Positions 9,693 to 21,000 of a stretch of 64,000 nucleotides of DNA are shown here, in pieces. A model generated the notes under the pieces. That model saw only the letters and a list, made by a program, of their open reading frames with translations. It did not search any database and was not told where the DNA came from. The stretch lies in assembly GCF_013409365.1 (NCBI RefSeq), contig NZ_JACCBA010000001.1, forward strand, positions 7,936,001-8,000,000, written 5' to 3'. How positions within the stretch are numbered: position 1 is the stretch's first letter; every line of letters begins with the position of its first letter. Source of the DNA: Actinomadura luteofluorescens (lineage in GTDB: Bacteria; Actinomycetota; Actinomycetes; Streptosporangiales; Streptosporangiaceae). The translations under genes and the position numbers were made by a program.

Positions 9693-12600
9693 ATGACCGA
9701 ACGATCGAGCGGGATGAGCAGGCGGCACTTCCTCGGGGCGTCGGCGGCGGGGGTGGCGGGCACGGTCGTCCTCGGCTCCGCCGGGGGCACCGCGTCGGCG
9801 GCCCCCGCGCCCCCGGCGGCACGGACGCCGTCCGGGCTGCTGACCTCCCTGATGCCGGACGGCCTCGGCGTCGGCGCCCGGCCGAGGCTGAGCTGGCAGG
9901 TCGCCGACCTCGGCCCGGGGACGAAGCAGACGCACTACCAGGTGCAGTTCGCCACCACACCGGCCCGCCTGGAGCACGGCCCGCACGCGTGGGACAGCGG
10001 GAAGGCCGCGTCGGCGGTGTCCGTCGCGGTGCCGTACGGCGGCCCGGCGCTGTCGCCGCGGACGGTGTACTGGTGGCGGGTCCGGACGTTCGACGGGCCG
10101 AGGGCGTCCCGCTGGTCCGAGCCCGCCCTGCTGGCCACGGGCGTCGGCGGGTGGTCCGCCGAGCCGATCTGGACGACGGCCGCGCGGGCGCCCGGCGACG
10201 GCGTCCTCAAGGCCCGGCTCCAGATCACCTCGGTCGCGGCGAGCCTCTGGTTCCGGGCGTCCGGGACGAGCGCCAACTACCTGTGGCAGCTGCGCGCCGG
10301 GGCTCCGGGCGTCCTGAAGAAGCACGTCTGCGTGAACGGCGCCTACCAGGTGCTGGAGGAGAAGCGGCTGCCGTTCCCCATCGAGACGGGCCGCTGGTAC
10401 GACGTGGCGGTCGAGATGGCGGGCTCGACCTTCCGGACGTCGATCGACGGCGCCGAGGTCGACACCGCCACCGACGCCACCTACCGGACGGGCACGGTCG
10501 GGATGCGCAACGGCTCCACCGAGGCGAACGTGTGGGACCGCGTCACCTTCACCGGCCCGGACGGCGAAGCGATCATCGACGAGGACTTCACCGACGGCCG
10601 CGGCACCTTCGGCGCCGGCACGGTCGCCGGCGGTGCCCTGACCCTCGCCAAGGGGCAGTCGACGCTGTCCTCGGCCGGGTCGCCCGACGACTCCTGGGCG
10701 CTGCTGCGCACCGAGTTCGTCCCGGAGCGCAAGCCGGTCGCGGCCGCCGTGCTCCACGTCGCCGCCCAGTCCCCGGCGTCAATCCGCCAGTACCCGGCCA
10801 AGATCTGGGTGAACGGGAAGGTGGCCGGCTTCGCCTCCATGCGGGGCGGGGCGGGGGCGCCGAAGTACCACTCCTTCGACGTGACCAAGGCGCTGGAGCC
10901 GGGCCGGCGCAACGCGCTCGCCGCTCTGGCGTTCACCCCCGAGGACAAGCGCTTCCTCGCCGAACTCGTCGTCACCTACGCCGACGGAACGACCACCACC
11001 GTCGCGAGCGGCGCGGCATGGCGGACGCGACGCCAGGCGGGGCTGCTGCGCGACGCCGGGACGATCGGCTCCGGCTTCTACACCGGCCCCCAGGAGTACT
11101 GGGACATGCGGCAGGAACCGGCCGGGTGGACGAGCCCCGGCTTCGACGACTCCGGCTGGGAACCGGCGGTGGTGAAGGCGGCCATCGCCGGGCTGGAGCC
11201 CGCTCTCGTCGAACCGGTCGGACTGTACGACGCCGAACCCGCGTCCGTGCGTAAGGTGTCGCCGGGCACCTGGCTCGTCGACCTCGGACGGGAGATCGCG
11301 GGCGGTCTGCGCCTGTCCGTGCGCGGCAAGGCCGGGCAGACCGTCGAGGTCCGGCTCGGCGAGGAGCTGAACGGCGACGGGACCGTCAGGTACGCGCTGC
11401 GCGCCGGCGTCACCTACAAGGAGGTCTGGACGCTCCGCGACGGCCCGCAGACCATCGAGCACTGGGGCTACCGAGGGTTCCGCTACGCGCAGCTCATCTG
11501 CGACGACGACCTCGACCTCTCGCAGGCCGCCACCGGGCGCGCCTGGCGGGCCGCCTGGCGCGACTCCGACGCGTCGTTCTCCAGCTCCGACCCCGACCTC
11601 GACCGCGTGTACGAGATGTGCCGGTACTCGATCGAGGCGACGCGCGGCGACCTCTACACCGACACGCCGACACGCGAACGCGGCCCCTACGAGGGCGACG
11701 CGCTCATCAACCAGGCGTCCGAGTACGCGGTGCAGCGCTCGTTCGCGCTGGCCCGCGCCTCCGACGTCTACCTCACCCGCAACCCCACCTGGCCGACCGA
11801 GTACCGGCTGATGAACGTCATGTCGGCCTGGCAGGACTACCTGCACACCGGCGACCCGGAGCAGCTCGCCGCGGACTACGCCCTCCTCGTCTCCAAGCAC
11901 CTGACGGCGCACCTCGGCGACGACGGGCTCGTCCACAAGAGCCCCGCTTCACCGACCCAGGACCTGGTCGACTGGCCCACGTCGAATCGTGACGGGTACG
12001 TGTTCACCGACGTCAACACGGTCGTGAACGCCTGCCAGTACGCCGCGTTCACCGCCATGGCCGACATCGCGGACGCCCTGGGCAAGACCGCCGACGCGAA
12101 GAGCTGGCGGGGCCGCGCCGGCACGCTGGCCAAGGCGATGCGGGAGAAGCTGCTCGACGCGCCCAACGGGCGGTTCTTCGACGGAGCGGGCACCACCCAC
12201 AGCGCGCAGCACGCCACCGTGTACCCGGTCGCGCTCGGCGTAGCGGGGCCCGGCACGGTTCCCGACTCCGTCGTCCGCGCGTTGGGCGAGACCCTCGCGG
12301 ACGGCGGTATGAAGGTCAGCGTCTACGGGGCGCAGTTCCTGCTGGACGCCCTGTTCGCCACCGGCCAGGCCAAGGCCGCGATCGGGCTGATGACGGCCAC
12401 CGGCATGAGCTCCTGGCTGCACATGATGGACGACCTGGGCGCGACCATCGTGGCCGAGGCGTGGGACCCGTCCCTCAAGCCCAACATGACGTTCTCGCAC
12501 GCCTGGGGGTCGGCGCCCGCGAACGTCATCCCGCGCCACGTCCTCGGTGTGCGGATCACCGCGCCGGGAGCCGCCGAGATCGAGATCCGGCCGCGGCCCG

Positions 12601-12878
12601 GCGACCTGACCCGGATCTCCGGGCGGGTCCCGACGATCCGCGGCCCCGTCTCCGTCGCGCTCGACCGCGGCGAGGGGTACCGCCTGGACGCGGACGTGCC
12701 GCCCGGCATGTCCGCGCGCCTGGTCGTCGAGCTCGGCGACGACGATCCGCGCGCGTTCCACGTCACCGGACCCCATGCCCGCGCCCCCCGCGCCACGGGC
12801 CGGGACGCGACCGGCCGGCTCCTCACCCTCGGCCCGGTCGGCTCCGGCCGCATCACAGTGATCAGGAGAAGACAGTGA
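9693..12878 (+). CDS. Tat-exported GH78 alpha-L-rhamnosidase with inserted LamG-like domain
   Basis: The 1061-residue protein carries a clear twin-arginine signal (SRRHFLGASAAG, cleaved near SAA), so it is exported folded. After the N-terminal fibronectin-like domain there is an insertion of about 150 residues (roughly 165-320) rich in beta strands. It resembles a concanavalin/LamG or 3-keto-disaccharide-hydrolase-like jelly roll and ends in IIDEDFTDG. The Bac_rhamnosid_N, concanavalin-like and six-hairpin domains follow. The acid motif is DTPTRERGPYEGD near 11662-11700, with a conserved Glu in VAEAWDP near 12450. An AGGAGCACGGAG Shine-Dalgarno region precedes the ATG, 11 bp after the previous stop. 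The stop overlaps the next gene (GTGA), which indicates translational coupling. The insertion may help in substrate binding (inference). Confidence 0.92.
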   Translation: MTERSSGMSRRHFLGASAAGVAGTVVLGSAGGTASAAPAPPAARTPSGLLTSLMPDGLGVGARPRLSWQVADLGPGTKQTHYQVQFATTPARLEHGPHAWDSGKAASAVSVAVPYGGPALSPRTVYWWRVRTFDGPRASRWSEPALLATGVGGWSAEPIWTTAARAPGDGVLKARLQITSVAASLWFRASGTSANYLWQLRAGAPGVLKKHVCVNGAYQVLEEKRLPFPIETGRWYDVAVEMAGSTFRTSIDGAEVDTATDATYRTGTVGMRNGSTEANVWDRVTFTGPDGEAIIDEDFTDGRGTFGAGTVAGGALTLAKGQSTLSSAGSPDDSWALLRTEFVPERKPVAAAVLHVAAQSPASIRQYPAKIWVNGKVAGFASMRGGAGAPKYHSFDVTKALEPGRRNALAALAFTPEDKRFLAELVVTYADGTTTTVASGAAWRTRRQAGLLRDAGTIGSGFYTGPQEYWDMRQEPAGWTSPGFDDSGWEPAVVKAAIAGLEPALVEPVGLYDAEPASVRKVSPGTWLVDLGREIAGGLRLSVRGKAGQTVEVRLGEELNGDGTVRYALRAGVTYKEVWTLRDGPQTIEHWGYRGFRYAQLICDDDLDLSQAATGRAWRAAWRDSDASFSSSDPDLDRVYEMCRYSIEATRGDLYTDTPTRERGPYEGDALINQASEYAVQRSFALARASDVYLTRNPTWPTEYRLMNVMSAWQDYLHTGDPEQLAADYALLVSKHLTAHLGDDGLVHKSPASPTQDLVDWPTSNRDGYVFTDVNTVVNACQYAAFTAMADIADALGKTADAKSWRGRAGTLAKAMREKLLDAPNGRFFDGAGTTHSAQHATVYPVALGVAGPGTVPDSVVRALGETLADGGMKVSVYGAQFLLDALFATGQAKAAIGLMTATGMSSWLHMMDDLGATIVAEAWDPSLKPNMTFSHAWGSAPANVIPRHVLGVRITAPGAAEIEIRPRPGDLTRISGRVPTIRGPVSVALDRGEGYRLDADVPPGMSARLVVELGDDDPRAFHVTGPHARAPRATGRDATGRLLTLGPVGSGRITVIRRRQ

Positions 12879-15817
12879 ACGACGAACGCACGGGGCAGGG
12901 GTTCACGCGCAGGCGCGTGCTCCAGATGGGCACGGCCGCCGCCGTCGCGGCGGGCGCGGCCCCGGTCCTCGGAGGCGAGGCGGCCGCCCAGGCCGCGCCG
13001 CAGGCGGGACCGGGCGGGTTCGCCCGGCCCGGCGCGGCGGTGCGGCCGCGGTTCCGCTGGTGGTGGCCGGACGGCCTGGTCGACCCGGCGGAGATCCGGC
13101 GCGAGATCGACCAGATCGCGGACGCCGGGTTCGGCGGCGCGGAGATCGTCGCCGTGCACCACAGCATCCGCGACAAGTCCGTCCTGGACCCGGCGGGGCA
13201 CGGCTGGGGGACCCCGGCCTGGAACGCCGGCGTCGAGGCCGCGCTCGACCAGGCGGCCCGGCGCGGCGTGACCGTCGACCTGACGATCGGCCCGGCCTGG
13301 CCCGCCGCCGTCCCGACCATCACGCCGGACGACGAGGCCGCCGTCCAGGAACTCGCGTACGGGACGGCGGCCCTCGCGGGCGGCGCCACCCACGACGGCC
13401 CGGTCCCCGAGCCGGTCGCCGCGCCCGAGGACGGCGTGACGAAGCGCCACCTCGTCGCCGTCCACGCCGTCCGGATCGACGCCGCGAACACCACCCGCAA
13501 GGAGACCGGCCTCGACCCCGCGTCGTTCACCGACCTGACCTCGAAGGCCGCGGGGGAGCGGATCACCTGGACGGCCCCGGAGGGCGGCGACTGGCTGCTG
13601 TTCTCCTACTGGCGTCGCGGCAGCGGGCAGCGGCCCGAGTCCGGCCCGCACTCCTCCCCGGACAGCTGCGTCGTCGACCACTTCAGCCGCGCCGGGACGC
13701 GCGCCGTCACCGCGTTCTGGGAGGCGCGCCTGCTCACCCGCGACGTCCGCGGGCTGATTAGGCGGGCGGGCGCGACGCTGTTCGAGGACTCGATCGAGCT
13801 GGAGACCGGCGCGCTCAACTGGACGCCCGACCTGCCCGCCGAGTTCAGGCGGCGCCGCGGCTACGACCTGATGCCGTACCTGCCGGTGATCGTCCGCCTC
13901 AAGGAGAACACGAAGTTCGCCTACGACGCGGCGACCACCTCGCACGTGCGGCACGACTTCTGGCAGACGGTCTCCGACCTGTTCAACGAGTTCCATTTCG
14001 CGGCGCTCGCCAAGTGGGCGCACTCGCTCGGGCTGGAGTACCGCGCGCAGCCGTACGGGCTGGAGACCGACGCCATCCACACCGCCGCGATCCTGGACGT
14101 CCCGGAGGGCGAGTCGCTCGGGTTCAAGAACCTGGACGACTACCGCGCTCTCGCCGGAGGCCGCGACATGGGCGGCCGGACGATCCTCTCCTGCGAGGCA
14201 GGCGCCTACCAGGGCGGCGCCTACAACACCACCTGGGGCAGGTTCCTTCGCACCATGGGCGGTGCCTACGCGGCCGGGCTCAACCAGACCGTCCTGCACG
14301 GCTTCTCCTACGCCACCGCGCCGGGCGCGGCATGGCCGGGATTCGCGGCGTTCACGCCCTACAACGGCGGCGTCGGGTTCTCCGAGTCGTGGGGACCGCG
14401 CCAGCCGACATGGCGGCACGTCCCCGACGTTGCCGGCTATCTGTCGCGCGTCCACCTGGCCATGCAGGCCGGCAAGAGCCGCATCGAGGTGGCCGTGTTC
14501 CGCCAGAAGGGCTACACCAAGACCGGGATCGGCGCCGGATGGTTCACCAAGAGCGGTGTACCGCTGGGCTGGACGCACCAGCTCATCAGCGCGCCGCTGC
14601 TCGACCTGCCGTCCGCGACCGTGTCCGGGGGGCGGCTCGCCCCCGGCGGCCCCGCCTACAAGGTCGTGTTCGTCGAGGGCGACCGTTTCGGCGGCAACGA
14701 ATGCACGCTGCCGCTGGGCACTGCCCGCACCATGCTGAAGCTGACGAAAGCGGGCCTGCCGCTGGTGTTCCTGGGCGACTGGTCGGCCGCGACCGTTCCG
14801 GGCCTCGCGCGCGACGGCGAGAACGAGCGGCTGCGCGCCGTCCTCAAGCAACTGTTCGCGCAGCCGCGCGTCCGGGTCGTCGCCGCGGAGGCCGACGTGC
14901 CCGGGGCCCTGGCCGACCTGGGCCTGCGCCCGGCGGTCTCCTACGCGGAGGCGTCCACGCTGCTCACCGCCCACCGGAGGGACGGCCACGCCGACTACTT
15001 CTACCTGTGCAACGGCAAGCACGCCGAGACCGTCAAGCCGCCGGTCGCCGCGATCGACCACGACGTCACCTTCACCCGGTCCGACCGCGAGGCCGTCCCG
15101 TACCGGCTGAACCTGTGGACGGGCGAGACCGAGCGGATCGCCGTGTACCGAGAGGAGGGCGACACGGTCACGCTGCGGGTGGCGCTGCAGCCGTCCGAGG
15201 CCACCGTGATCATCCTGGCGCGCGGCGGGCACGCCCCGTCCGCCACCGCGTCGCAGGCCGCGCTCCGCGTCGACCGGCAGCGCCTGGTCGCCCGCGCGAC
15301 CTCCGCCGGCACCTACACGACCACGCTGCCCGGCGGACGCACCGTGCGGACGGAGATCGGCGCCGTGCCCGAGGCGCGCGCCCTCACCTCCTGGCGGCTC
15401 CAGGTGGAGGACGTGACGCCGGACGGCGTGAAGCGGCACGACCTGGAACTCGACGGCCTCAAGGCGTGGCCGGACATCCCCGAACTCGCGGACGTCTCCG
15501 GCATCGGCACCTACACCACCACCGTGGACTGGGCGGGCGGCGGCGCCCTGCTGGAGCTCGGCGAGGTCCTCGACACCTGCCGCGTCACCGTCAACGGCCA
15601 CCGGCTCCCGGTCAGCGTGATCGTCCCGGTCGTGGACATCGGCCCGTGGCTGCGGCGCGGCGCCAACACGATCGAGGTCGAGGTCGCCACGACGCTGAAC
15701 AACCGGCTCCGCGTCTGCGACCCCGGCGTGTACGGCGGCGCGTCCCGCCAGCGGTACGGGCTGATCGGGCCCGTCCGGCTCGTCCCCTACGGCGAGGCGG
15801 TGGTCTCCACCCGCTGA
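12875..15817 (+). CDS. Tat-exported GH106 alpha-L-rhamnosidase
   Basis: The GTG at 12875 overlaps the preceding TGA and is preceded by AGGAGAAG. It opens a Tat signal (TRRRVLQMGTAAA, alanine-rich, then QAAPQA), giving 980 residues. The frame runs further upstream inside the previous gene, but that part has no signal or family similarity. GH106 hallmarks are VRPRFRWWWPDG, then EIxxEIDQIADAGFGGAE, LFEDSIELETG and LDVPEGESLGF, all matching the second-gene paralogue at 3157-6879. The C-terminal part ends in a galactose-binding-like sandwich with VTVNGHRLPV. It lacks the terminal discoidin domain of the other GH106 enzyme. It is translationally coupled to the GH78 gene upstream, so the two probably act on the same rhamnose-containing substrate. 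Confidence 0.92.
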   Translation: MNDERTGQGFTRRRVLQMGTAAAVAAGAAPVLGGEAAAQAAPQAGPGGFARPGAAVRPRFRWWWPDGLVDPAEIRREIDQIADAGFGGAEIVAVHHSIRDKSVLDPAGHGWGTPAWNAGVEAALDQAARRGVTVDLTIGPAWPAAVPTITPDDEAAVQELAYGTAALAGGATHDGPVPEPVAAPEDGVTKRHLVAVHAVRIDAANTTRKETGLDPASFTDLTSKAAGERITWTAPEGGDWLLFSYWRRGSGQRPESGPHSSPDSCVVDHFSRAGTRAVTAFWEARLLTRDVRGLIRRAGATLFEDSIELETGALNWTPDLPAEFRRRRGYDLMPYLPVIVRLKENTKFAYDAATTSHVRHDFWQTVSDLFNEFHFAALAKWAHSLGLEYRAQPYGLETDAIHTAAILDVPEGESLGFKNLDDYRALAGGRDMGGRTILSCEAGAYQGGAYNTTWGRFLRTMGGAYAAGLNQTVLHGFSYATAPGAAWPGFAAFTPYNGGVGFSESWGPRQPTWRHVPDVAGYLSRVHLAMQAGKSRIEVAVFRQKGYTKTGIGAGWFTKSGVPLGWTHQLISAPLLDLPSATVSGGRLAPGGPAYKVVFVEGDRFGGNECTLPLGTARTMLKLTKAGLPLVFLGDWSAATVPGLARDGENERLRAVLKQLFAQPRVRVVAAEADVPGALADLGLRPAVSYAEASTLLTAHRRDGHADYFYLCNGKHAETVKPPVAAIDHDVTFTRSDREAVPYRLNLWTGETERIAVYREEGDTVTLRVALQPSEATVIILARGGHAPSATASQAALRVDRQRLVARATSAGTYTTTLPGGRTVRTEIGAVPEARALTSWRLQVEDVTPDGVKRHDLELDGLKAWPDIPELADVSGIGTYTTTVDWAGGGALLELGEVLDTCRVTVNGHRLPVSVIVPVVDIGPWLRRGANTIEVEVATTLNNRLRVCDPGVYGGASRQRYGLIGPVRLVPYGEAVVSTR

Positions 15818-15825
15818 ACCCCGAA

Positions 15826-15859
15826 CGTGCGGGAGGGCGTTGGCCCGCCCTCCCGCACG
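15826..15859 (+). terminator. GC-rich hairpin terminator
   Basis: A perfect 14-bp inverted repeat (15826-15839 with 15846-15859) with a 6-nt loop lies 9 bp after the GH106 stop and about 50 bp before the next gene. It probably ends the transcript of the 6967-15817 block. Confidence 0.7.
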
Positions 15860-15910
15860 GTGGACCCCTCATCCCACGTCCTGCTCAAGACCGGAAAACG
15901 CGAGGAATCC

Positions 15911-17968
15911 ATGCGCACCAGCGTATCCAGGCGCCACCGCGGCGTAGTCGCCGTCGCTCTCGGACTGTCCGCCCTGACCGCCGCCCAGGCGGCCCCACTC
16001 GCCACCGCCTACGCCCAGCCGGGCCGCGGTCCCGCCCCGTGGGAGCGGTACAACTTCTCCCCGTCGTCGCGGACGCTGCACCCGGTGTCCGTCTTCAAAT
16101 CCAGCGGCGCCGTGGCCGACCCGGGCGCCGTCCTGAAAGGCGGCACGACCAGCCTGTCCGGGGCCGGATCGTCCGTCACGCTGGACTTCGGCAAGGAGGT
16201 CAGCGGACTCACCACGCTGCACTTCGCCGGGTCGGACGGCCCGCAGAAGGTCGGCGTCGCGTTCTCCGAGTCGTCCACGTACGTGGACACGACGAGCGAC
16301 GCGTCCACCGGCGGGCCCCGCAGCCGCGACGGCGCCCTGTCCGTGGACGTCGACGGCGCCACGTCCTACACCACGCCCGCCGAACTGCTCCGCGGCGGCT
16401 TCCGCTACCTGACGATCTTCCTGTCCTCCGGCGGCCGGGTCGACCTGGACAAGGTGTCGCTGTACTACACCCCCGCGCCGACGATGAAGGACCCGTCGAA
16501 GTACGCCAACTACTTCTATTCGAGCGACGACCTGCTCAACCGCGTCTGGTACGCGGGCGCCTACACCGTCCAGCTCAACACGATCTCCCCGAAGACCGGC
16601 CGGGTCTGGGAGCCCCCGGCGGCGCTGTGGAACAGCACCGGCGACATCGGCGTCGGCGACACCATCCTCGTGGACGGCGCCAAGCGCGACCGGACGGTCT
16701 GGCCCGGCGACCTCGGCATCGAGATCCCGAGCGCCTACGCGGCGTTCAACGACACCGAGTCCGCCCGCAACGCGCTCACCACCGTGTACCAGCACCAGCG
16801 CGACACCGGCGAGCTGCCCTACGCCGGGCCCGAGCTGAACAAGTACGGCTCGGACACCTACCACCTGTGGACCCTCGCGGCGAGCTGGGACTACTACCGC
16901 TACACCGGCGACGCGCGCTGGCTGTCGGGCGTCTGGGACCGGTACCGCAAGGGCGTCGACTTCATCACGCAGAAGATGGACGACAAGGGCCTGGTGTCCA
17001 TCACCGGGACGTCCGACTCCGTCCGCATCCTGGCCAAGGGCGAGAACCTCATCGCGAACGTGCTGATGTGGCGCGTCCTCGACACCGGCTCGCGGCTCGC
17101 CAAGGCGCAGGGCGACGACGCCCTGGCCGCGTCCTACGCCGAGCGGGCCGCCGCGCTCCGCACCGCCATCAACACGAACTTCTGGGACGAGGCCGCCGGC
17201 GCGTACAAGTTCTACCCGAACTCGACGATCCACCCGCAGGCGGACAACTCCCTGGCCGTCTGGTACGGCCTCGCCGACCAGAGGCAGGCGCGCCGCATCA
17301 GCACGTCCCTCAAGGGCAACTGGAACGAGGTCACCTCGACCGCGCCCGAGAACAAGGGCAACCCGGGAGTCTTCTCCGGATCGATCGAGGTGAACGCCCA
17401 CTTCGCCGCCGGCGGCCAGGCCGCCGACCAGGCCGGAGTGGACATCATCCGCCGCCAGTGGGGCTACATGCTCGACCACCCGGAGGGCACCGGCAGCACC
17501 TTCTGGGAGTCGTTCCGCAACCCGCAGGACGGATGCGTCTTCTGCAGTTCCTACGTCAGCCTCGCGCACGCCTGGGCGACGGGCCCGACCCCGGCGCTCA
17601 CGTTCTCCGTCCTCGGCCTGAACCCCACCGGGACGGGCGGGCGGTCGTTCGACTTCGTCCCGCACCCGGCCGACCTCACGTTCGCGCAGGGCCGGATCAC
17701 CACGCCGGCCGGGGCGGTCGACGCCTCCTGGAAGGTCGCCGGCGGAACCTACACCGCGCACCTGAAGGCTCCGGGAACCGCCGTCGGCCGCGCCGGCGTG
17801 CCGACGTTCGGCGCCCGGGTCGAGGTCCGCGTCGACGGGCGCCTCGTCTGGGACGGCGCCCGCGCCCGGGGCGTGGCCGGCCTGAAGCTGGGCGTCCACA
17901 GCGACGGCGAATACGTGTACATCGACGGTCTGCGCGGCTCGCACCGCCTGCGGAGCGACCGCGCATGA
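15911..17968 (+). CDS. Secreted GH78-like six-hairpin glycosidase
   Basis: The 685-residue product starts at ATG 15911 after a GAGGAA site and has an export signal (MRTSVSRRHRG, hydrophobic core, AYAQ near residue 36). It is shorter than the other rhamnosidases: one concanavalin-like domain (about 50-200) leads directly into the six-hairpin barrel (about 210-590) and a small C-terminal beta domain. The signature GAKRDRTVWPGDLG at about 16677-16718 is typical of a compact GH78-related branch. A second acidic motif is TFWESFRNPQDG near 17500. Alpha-L-rhamnosidase is the likely activity, but related six-hairpin enzymes have other specificities, so the substrate call is tentative. Its stop overlaps an ATG at 17965, which could serve as an alternative start of the next gene. 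Confidence 0.85.
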   Translation: MRTSVSRRHRGVVAVALGLSALTAAQAAPLATAYAQPGRGPAPWERYNFSPSSRTLHPVSVFKSSGAVADPGAVLKGGTTSLSGAGSSVTLDFGKEVSGLTTLHFAGSDGPQKVGVAFSESSTYVDTTSDASTGGPRSRDGALSVDVDGATSYTTPAELLRGGFRYLTIFLSSGGRVDLDKVSLYYTPAPTMKDPSKYANYFYSSDDLLNRVWYAGAYTVQLNTISPKTGRVWEPPAALWNSTGDIGVGDTILVDGAKRDRTVWPGDLGIEIPSAYAAFNDTESARNALTTVYQHQRDTGELPYAGPELNKYGSDTYHLWTLAASWDYYRYTGDARWLSGVWDRYRKGVDFITQKMDDKGLVSITGTSDSVRILAKGENLIANVLMWRVLDTGSRLAKAQGDDALAASYAERAAALRTAINTNFWDEAAGAYKFYPNSTIHPQADNSLAVWYGLADQRQARRISTSLKGNWNEVTSTAPENKGNPGVFSGSIEVNAHFAAGGQAADQAGVDIIRRQWGYMLDHPEGTGSTFWESFRNPQDGCVFCSSYVSLAHAWATGPTPALTFSVLGLNPTGTGGRSFDFVPHPADLTFAQGRITTPAGAVDASWKVAGGTYTAHLKAPGTAVGRAGVPTFGARVEVRVDGRLVWDGARARGVAGLKLGVHSDGEYVYIDGLRGSHRLRSDRA

Positions 17969-18012
17969 CCACCCCGTCCCCCCGCTCCACCCACCCCCCT
18001 GAGGAGCACGGC

Positions 18013-21000
18013 ATGAACGAGTTGTCGCGGAGAAGGTTCGTCCAGGCCGGCGGGATCGCCGCCGCGGCGGTCACGGCGAGCGGCGCGGTCGCCGCGCCCG
18101 CCCTCGCCGCGCCCGCCGCCGCCCCGCACCGGGAGCTGCGCCCCACCGACCTGCGGGTCGACCACCTGCCGTCCCCGCTCGGCATCGACGACACGGCGCC
18201 GACGCTCGGCTGGCGGTTCGCCGCCGGGCCGCGCGACGCCGTCCAGAGCGCCTACCAGGTGCGGGTGGCGAGCACGGACGCCCGCCTCGCCCGCCCCGAC
18301 CTGTGGGACTCCGGCAAGGTCGCCGGGGGCGCCGTCTCGGCCGTGTACGCGGGACGCGCGCTGAAGTCCCGGCAGCGGGCCTCGTGGCAGGTCCGCGTGT
18401 GGGACGGGCAGGGCAGCGCGTCCGCGTGGAGCGAACCGTCGCACTTCGAGATGGGCCTGCTCGCCCCCGCCGACTGGACGGCCGGGTGGATCGGGAACGC
18501 GGTGTGGTCGGCCGACCCGGAGCCCGCGCCCGCGACGGTCGCGTTCGCCGCCCGCACCGCCCGGTACGTCCGGCTGAACGTGACCCGGCTCGGGCTGCCG
18601 ATCAAGGAGGGCTGGCCCTACAAGGTGTCGCGGCTCCAGCTCGCCGAGATCCAGGTGCTCGACGGCGCGTCCGGCCCGAACCTGGCGGCGAAGGCGCCGG
18701 TCACCGCGTCGGAGAGCTACACCGTCGGCGGCCAGTGGGAGCCGAAGGCCGTCACCGACGGCAACCTCACCAGCGACGCCGCGCCCTTCGGCTACACGAG
18801 CCTCGAGCGCAAGGACCAGGACCTCGCCGCGCCCATCTGGATCCAGATCGACCTCGGCAGGGAGCAGCGGTTCGACCGGATCCGGCTCTACCCGCGCACC
18901 GACGAGACGACCGACGACGGCAGGACCCCCAACTTCCCGGAGGACTTCACCGTCCAGACCTCCGGAGACGGCACGGCGTTCGACACGGCCGCCGCGGTCA
19001 AGGGCCAGGAGGCGCCGCCGCCGCTGCGCCGCCAGCCCGAGGCCCTGCCCGTCCTCAGGCGCGAGTTCACGATCGGCAGGCGCGTCCGCTCGGCCCGCCT
19101 CTACGCCACGGCCCTGGGCGTCCTGGACGTCACCGTGAACGGGCGGCCCGTCAGCGACGCCGTCCTCGAACCGCCCTACAGCAAGTACAAGGAGCGGATC
19201 GTCTACACCACCTACGACGTGACCAGGCTCCTCCACCGCGGCGGCAACACCGTGGAGGTGGAGCTGGGCACCGGCATGGCGCACGTGCCGCCGACGCCCG
19301 GCCGCTACGAGAAGCTGACCCGCTCGGACGGCAAGCCCGCGTTCCTCGGCCAGCTGGAGATCACCTACACCGACGGGTCGCGCGAGGTCGTCGCGTCCGA
19401 CACCTCGTGGCGCACGGCCCTCGGCGCGACGACCTTCACCAACTGGTACGGCGGCGAGGACCACGACGCGCGCCGCACCCGGCGGGACTGGACGGCGGCG
19501 GTGCGCGTCGCGGCGCCGACCGCCCGGCTCGCCGCCCGCATGGCGCCGCCGATCGTCCCGGTCGAGACCCTGCGCACCAAGAAGATCACGAGCCCGAAGG
19601 ACGGCGTCCACGTCGTGGACCTCGGCGTCAACTTCGCGGGCTGGCCGCTGCTGCGCGTCAGCGGCCCGGCCGGGACGAAGGTGACGATGCGCCCCGGCGA
19701 GCTGCTCAACGCCGACGGGACCGTCAGCCAGCACACCACCGGCTCGCCCATCTGGGACACCTACACCCTCTCCGGCGACGGCACCGAGACGTGGCATCCC
19801 CGGTTCTGTTACCACGGCTTCCGCTACCTGCAGCTCGAGGGGCTGCCGGGGGAGCCGGACGACGGCACGGTCACCGGGATCGTCCTGCGCGCGGACAACG
19901 CCAGGGCGGGCTCGTTCACCAGCTCGCACGGCCTCCTCAACGACATCCACAAGATCATCGACCGGGCCGTGCAGAGCAACATGTACTCCGTCCTCACCGA
20001 CTGCCCGCACCGCGAGAAGCTCGGCTGGCTGGAGCAGGCCAACCTGGTGTTCCCCGCCGTCGCCCGCAACTACGACGTCACCGCCTACTACGGCGAACTC
20101 GTCCGCGACATCGCCGAGGCCCAGACCGAGGACGGCCTCGTCCCCGACATCGCGCCCGAGTTCACGGTGTTCGGCGGCGGATTCAGGGACGACCCCAACT
20201 GGGGCAACGTCATCGTGTTCGCGCCCTGGCAGATGTACCGCGCGTACGGCGACGAGGCGACGCTGCGCACCTACTACCCGAACATGGTCCGCTACGTGGA
20301 CTACCTGTCCGCGAAGGCGAAGGGGAACCTGCTCGACTACGGCCTCGGCGACTGGATCACCTTCGACAACAGCACCCCGAAGGGGGTGACCGCCACCTTC
20401 GGCTACCACCGCGCCGTCACCGCCCTCGCGCGGATCGCCCAGGTCGTCGGGAAGGGAGCCGACGCCGCGCGGTACGAGGCGCTCGCGGGCGAGATCGGCT
20501 CGGCGTTCAACGCCAAGTACGCCACCGGCGACACCTACGGGTCCGGCAGCCAGGCGTGCGACGCGCTCGCTCTCGACATGGGGGTCGTCCCGGCGGACAG
20601 GAAGGCGGCCGTCCTCGCCCACCTGGTGAAGAGCATCGAGGCGAAGGGCTACCACCTGACGGTCGGCGAGATCGCGCTGCCGTCGGTGTTCCACGTGCTG
20701 TCCGCCGCCGGGCGCGACGACGTCATCCACGCGGTCGCGACGCAGACCGGCAACCCCAGCTACGGCTACCAGGTCGTGCACGGCGCGACCTCGCTCACCG
20801 AGAACTGGGACGGCCCCACCTCGGGCGCCTCGCAGAACCACTTCATGCTCGGCGCGATCGACGAGTGGTTCCACGCGAGCCTCGCGGGCCTCGGCCAGAC
20901 CGACGACTCGATCGGGTTCGCGACCCTCCTCGTCCGGCCGGCGGTCGTCGGCGACGTCACCCGCGCGGCCGCGACCTACGAGACGCCGCGCGGGCACGCC

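Noticed and set aside
17965..18012. ATG at 17965 as start of the last rhamnosidase
   Set aside because: It overlaps the previous stop in ATGA fashion, but it would place 16 Pro/Ser-rich residues before a complete Tat signal that has its own ribosome site at 18001.
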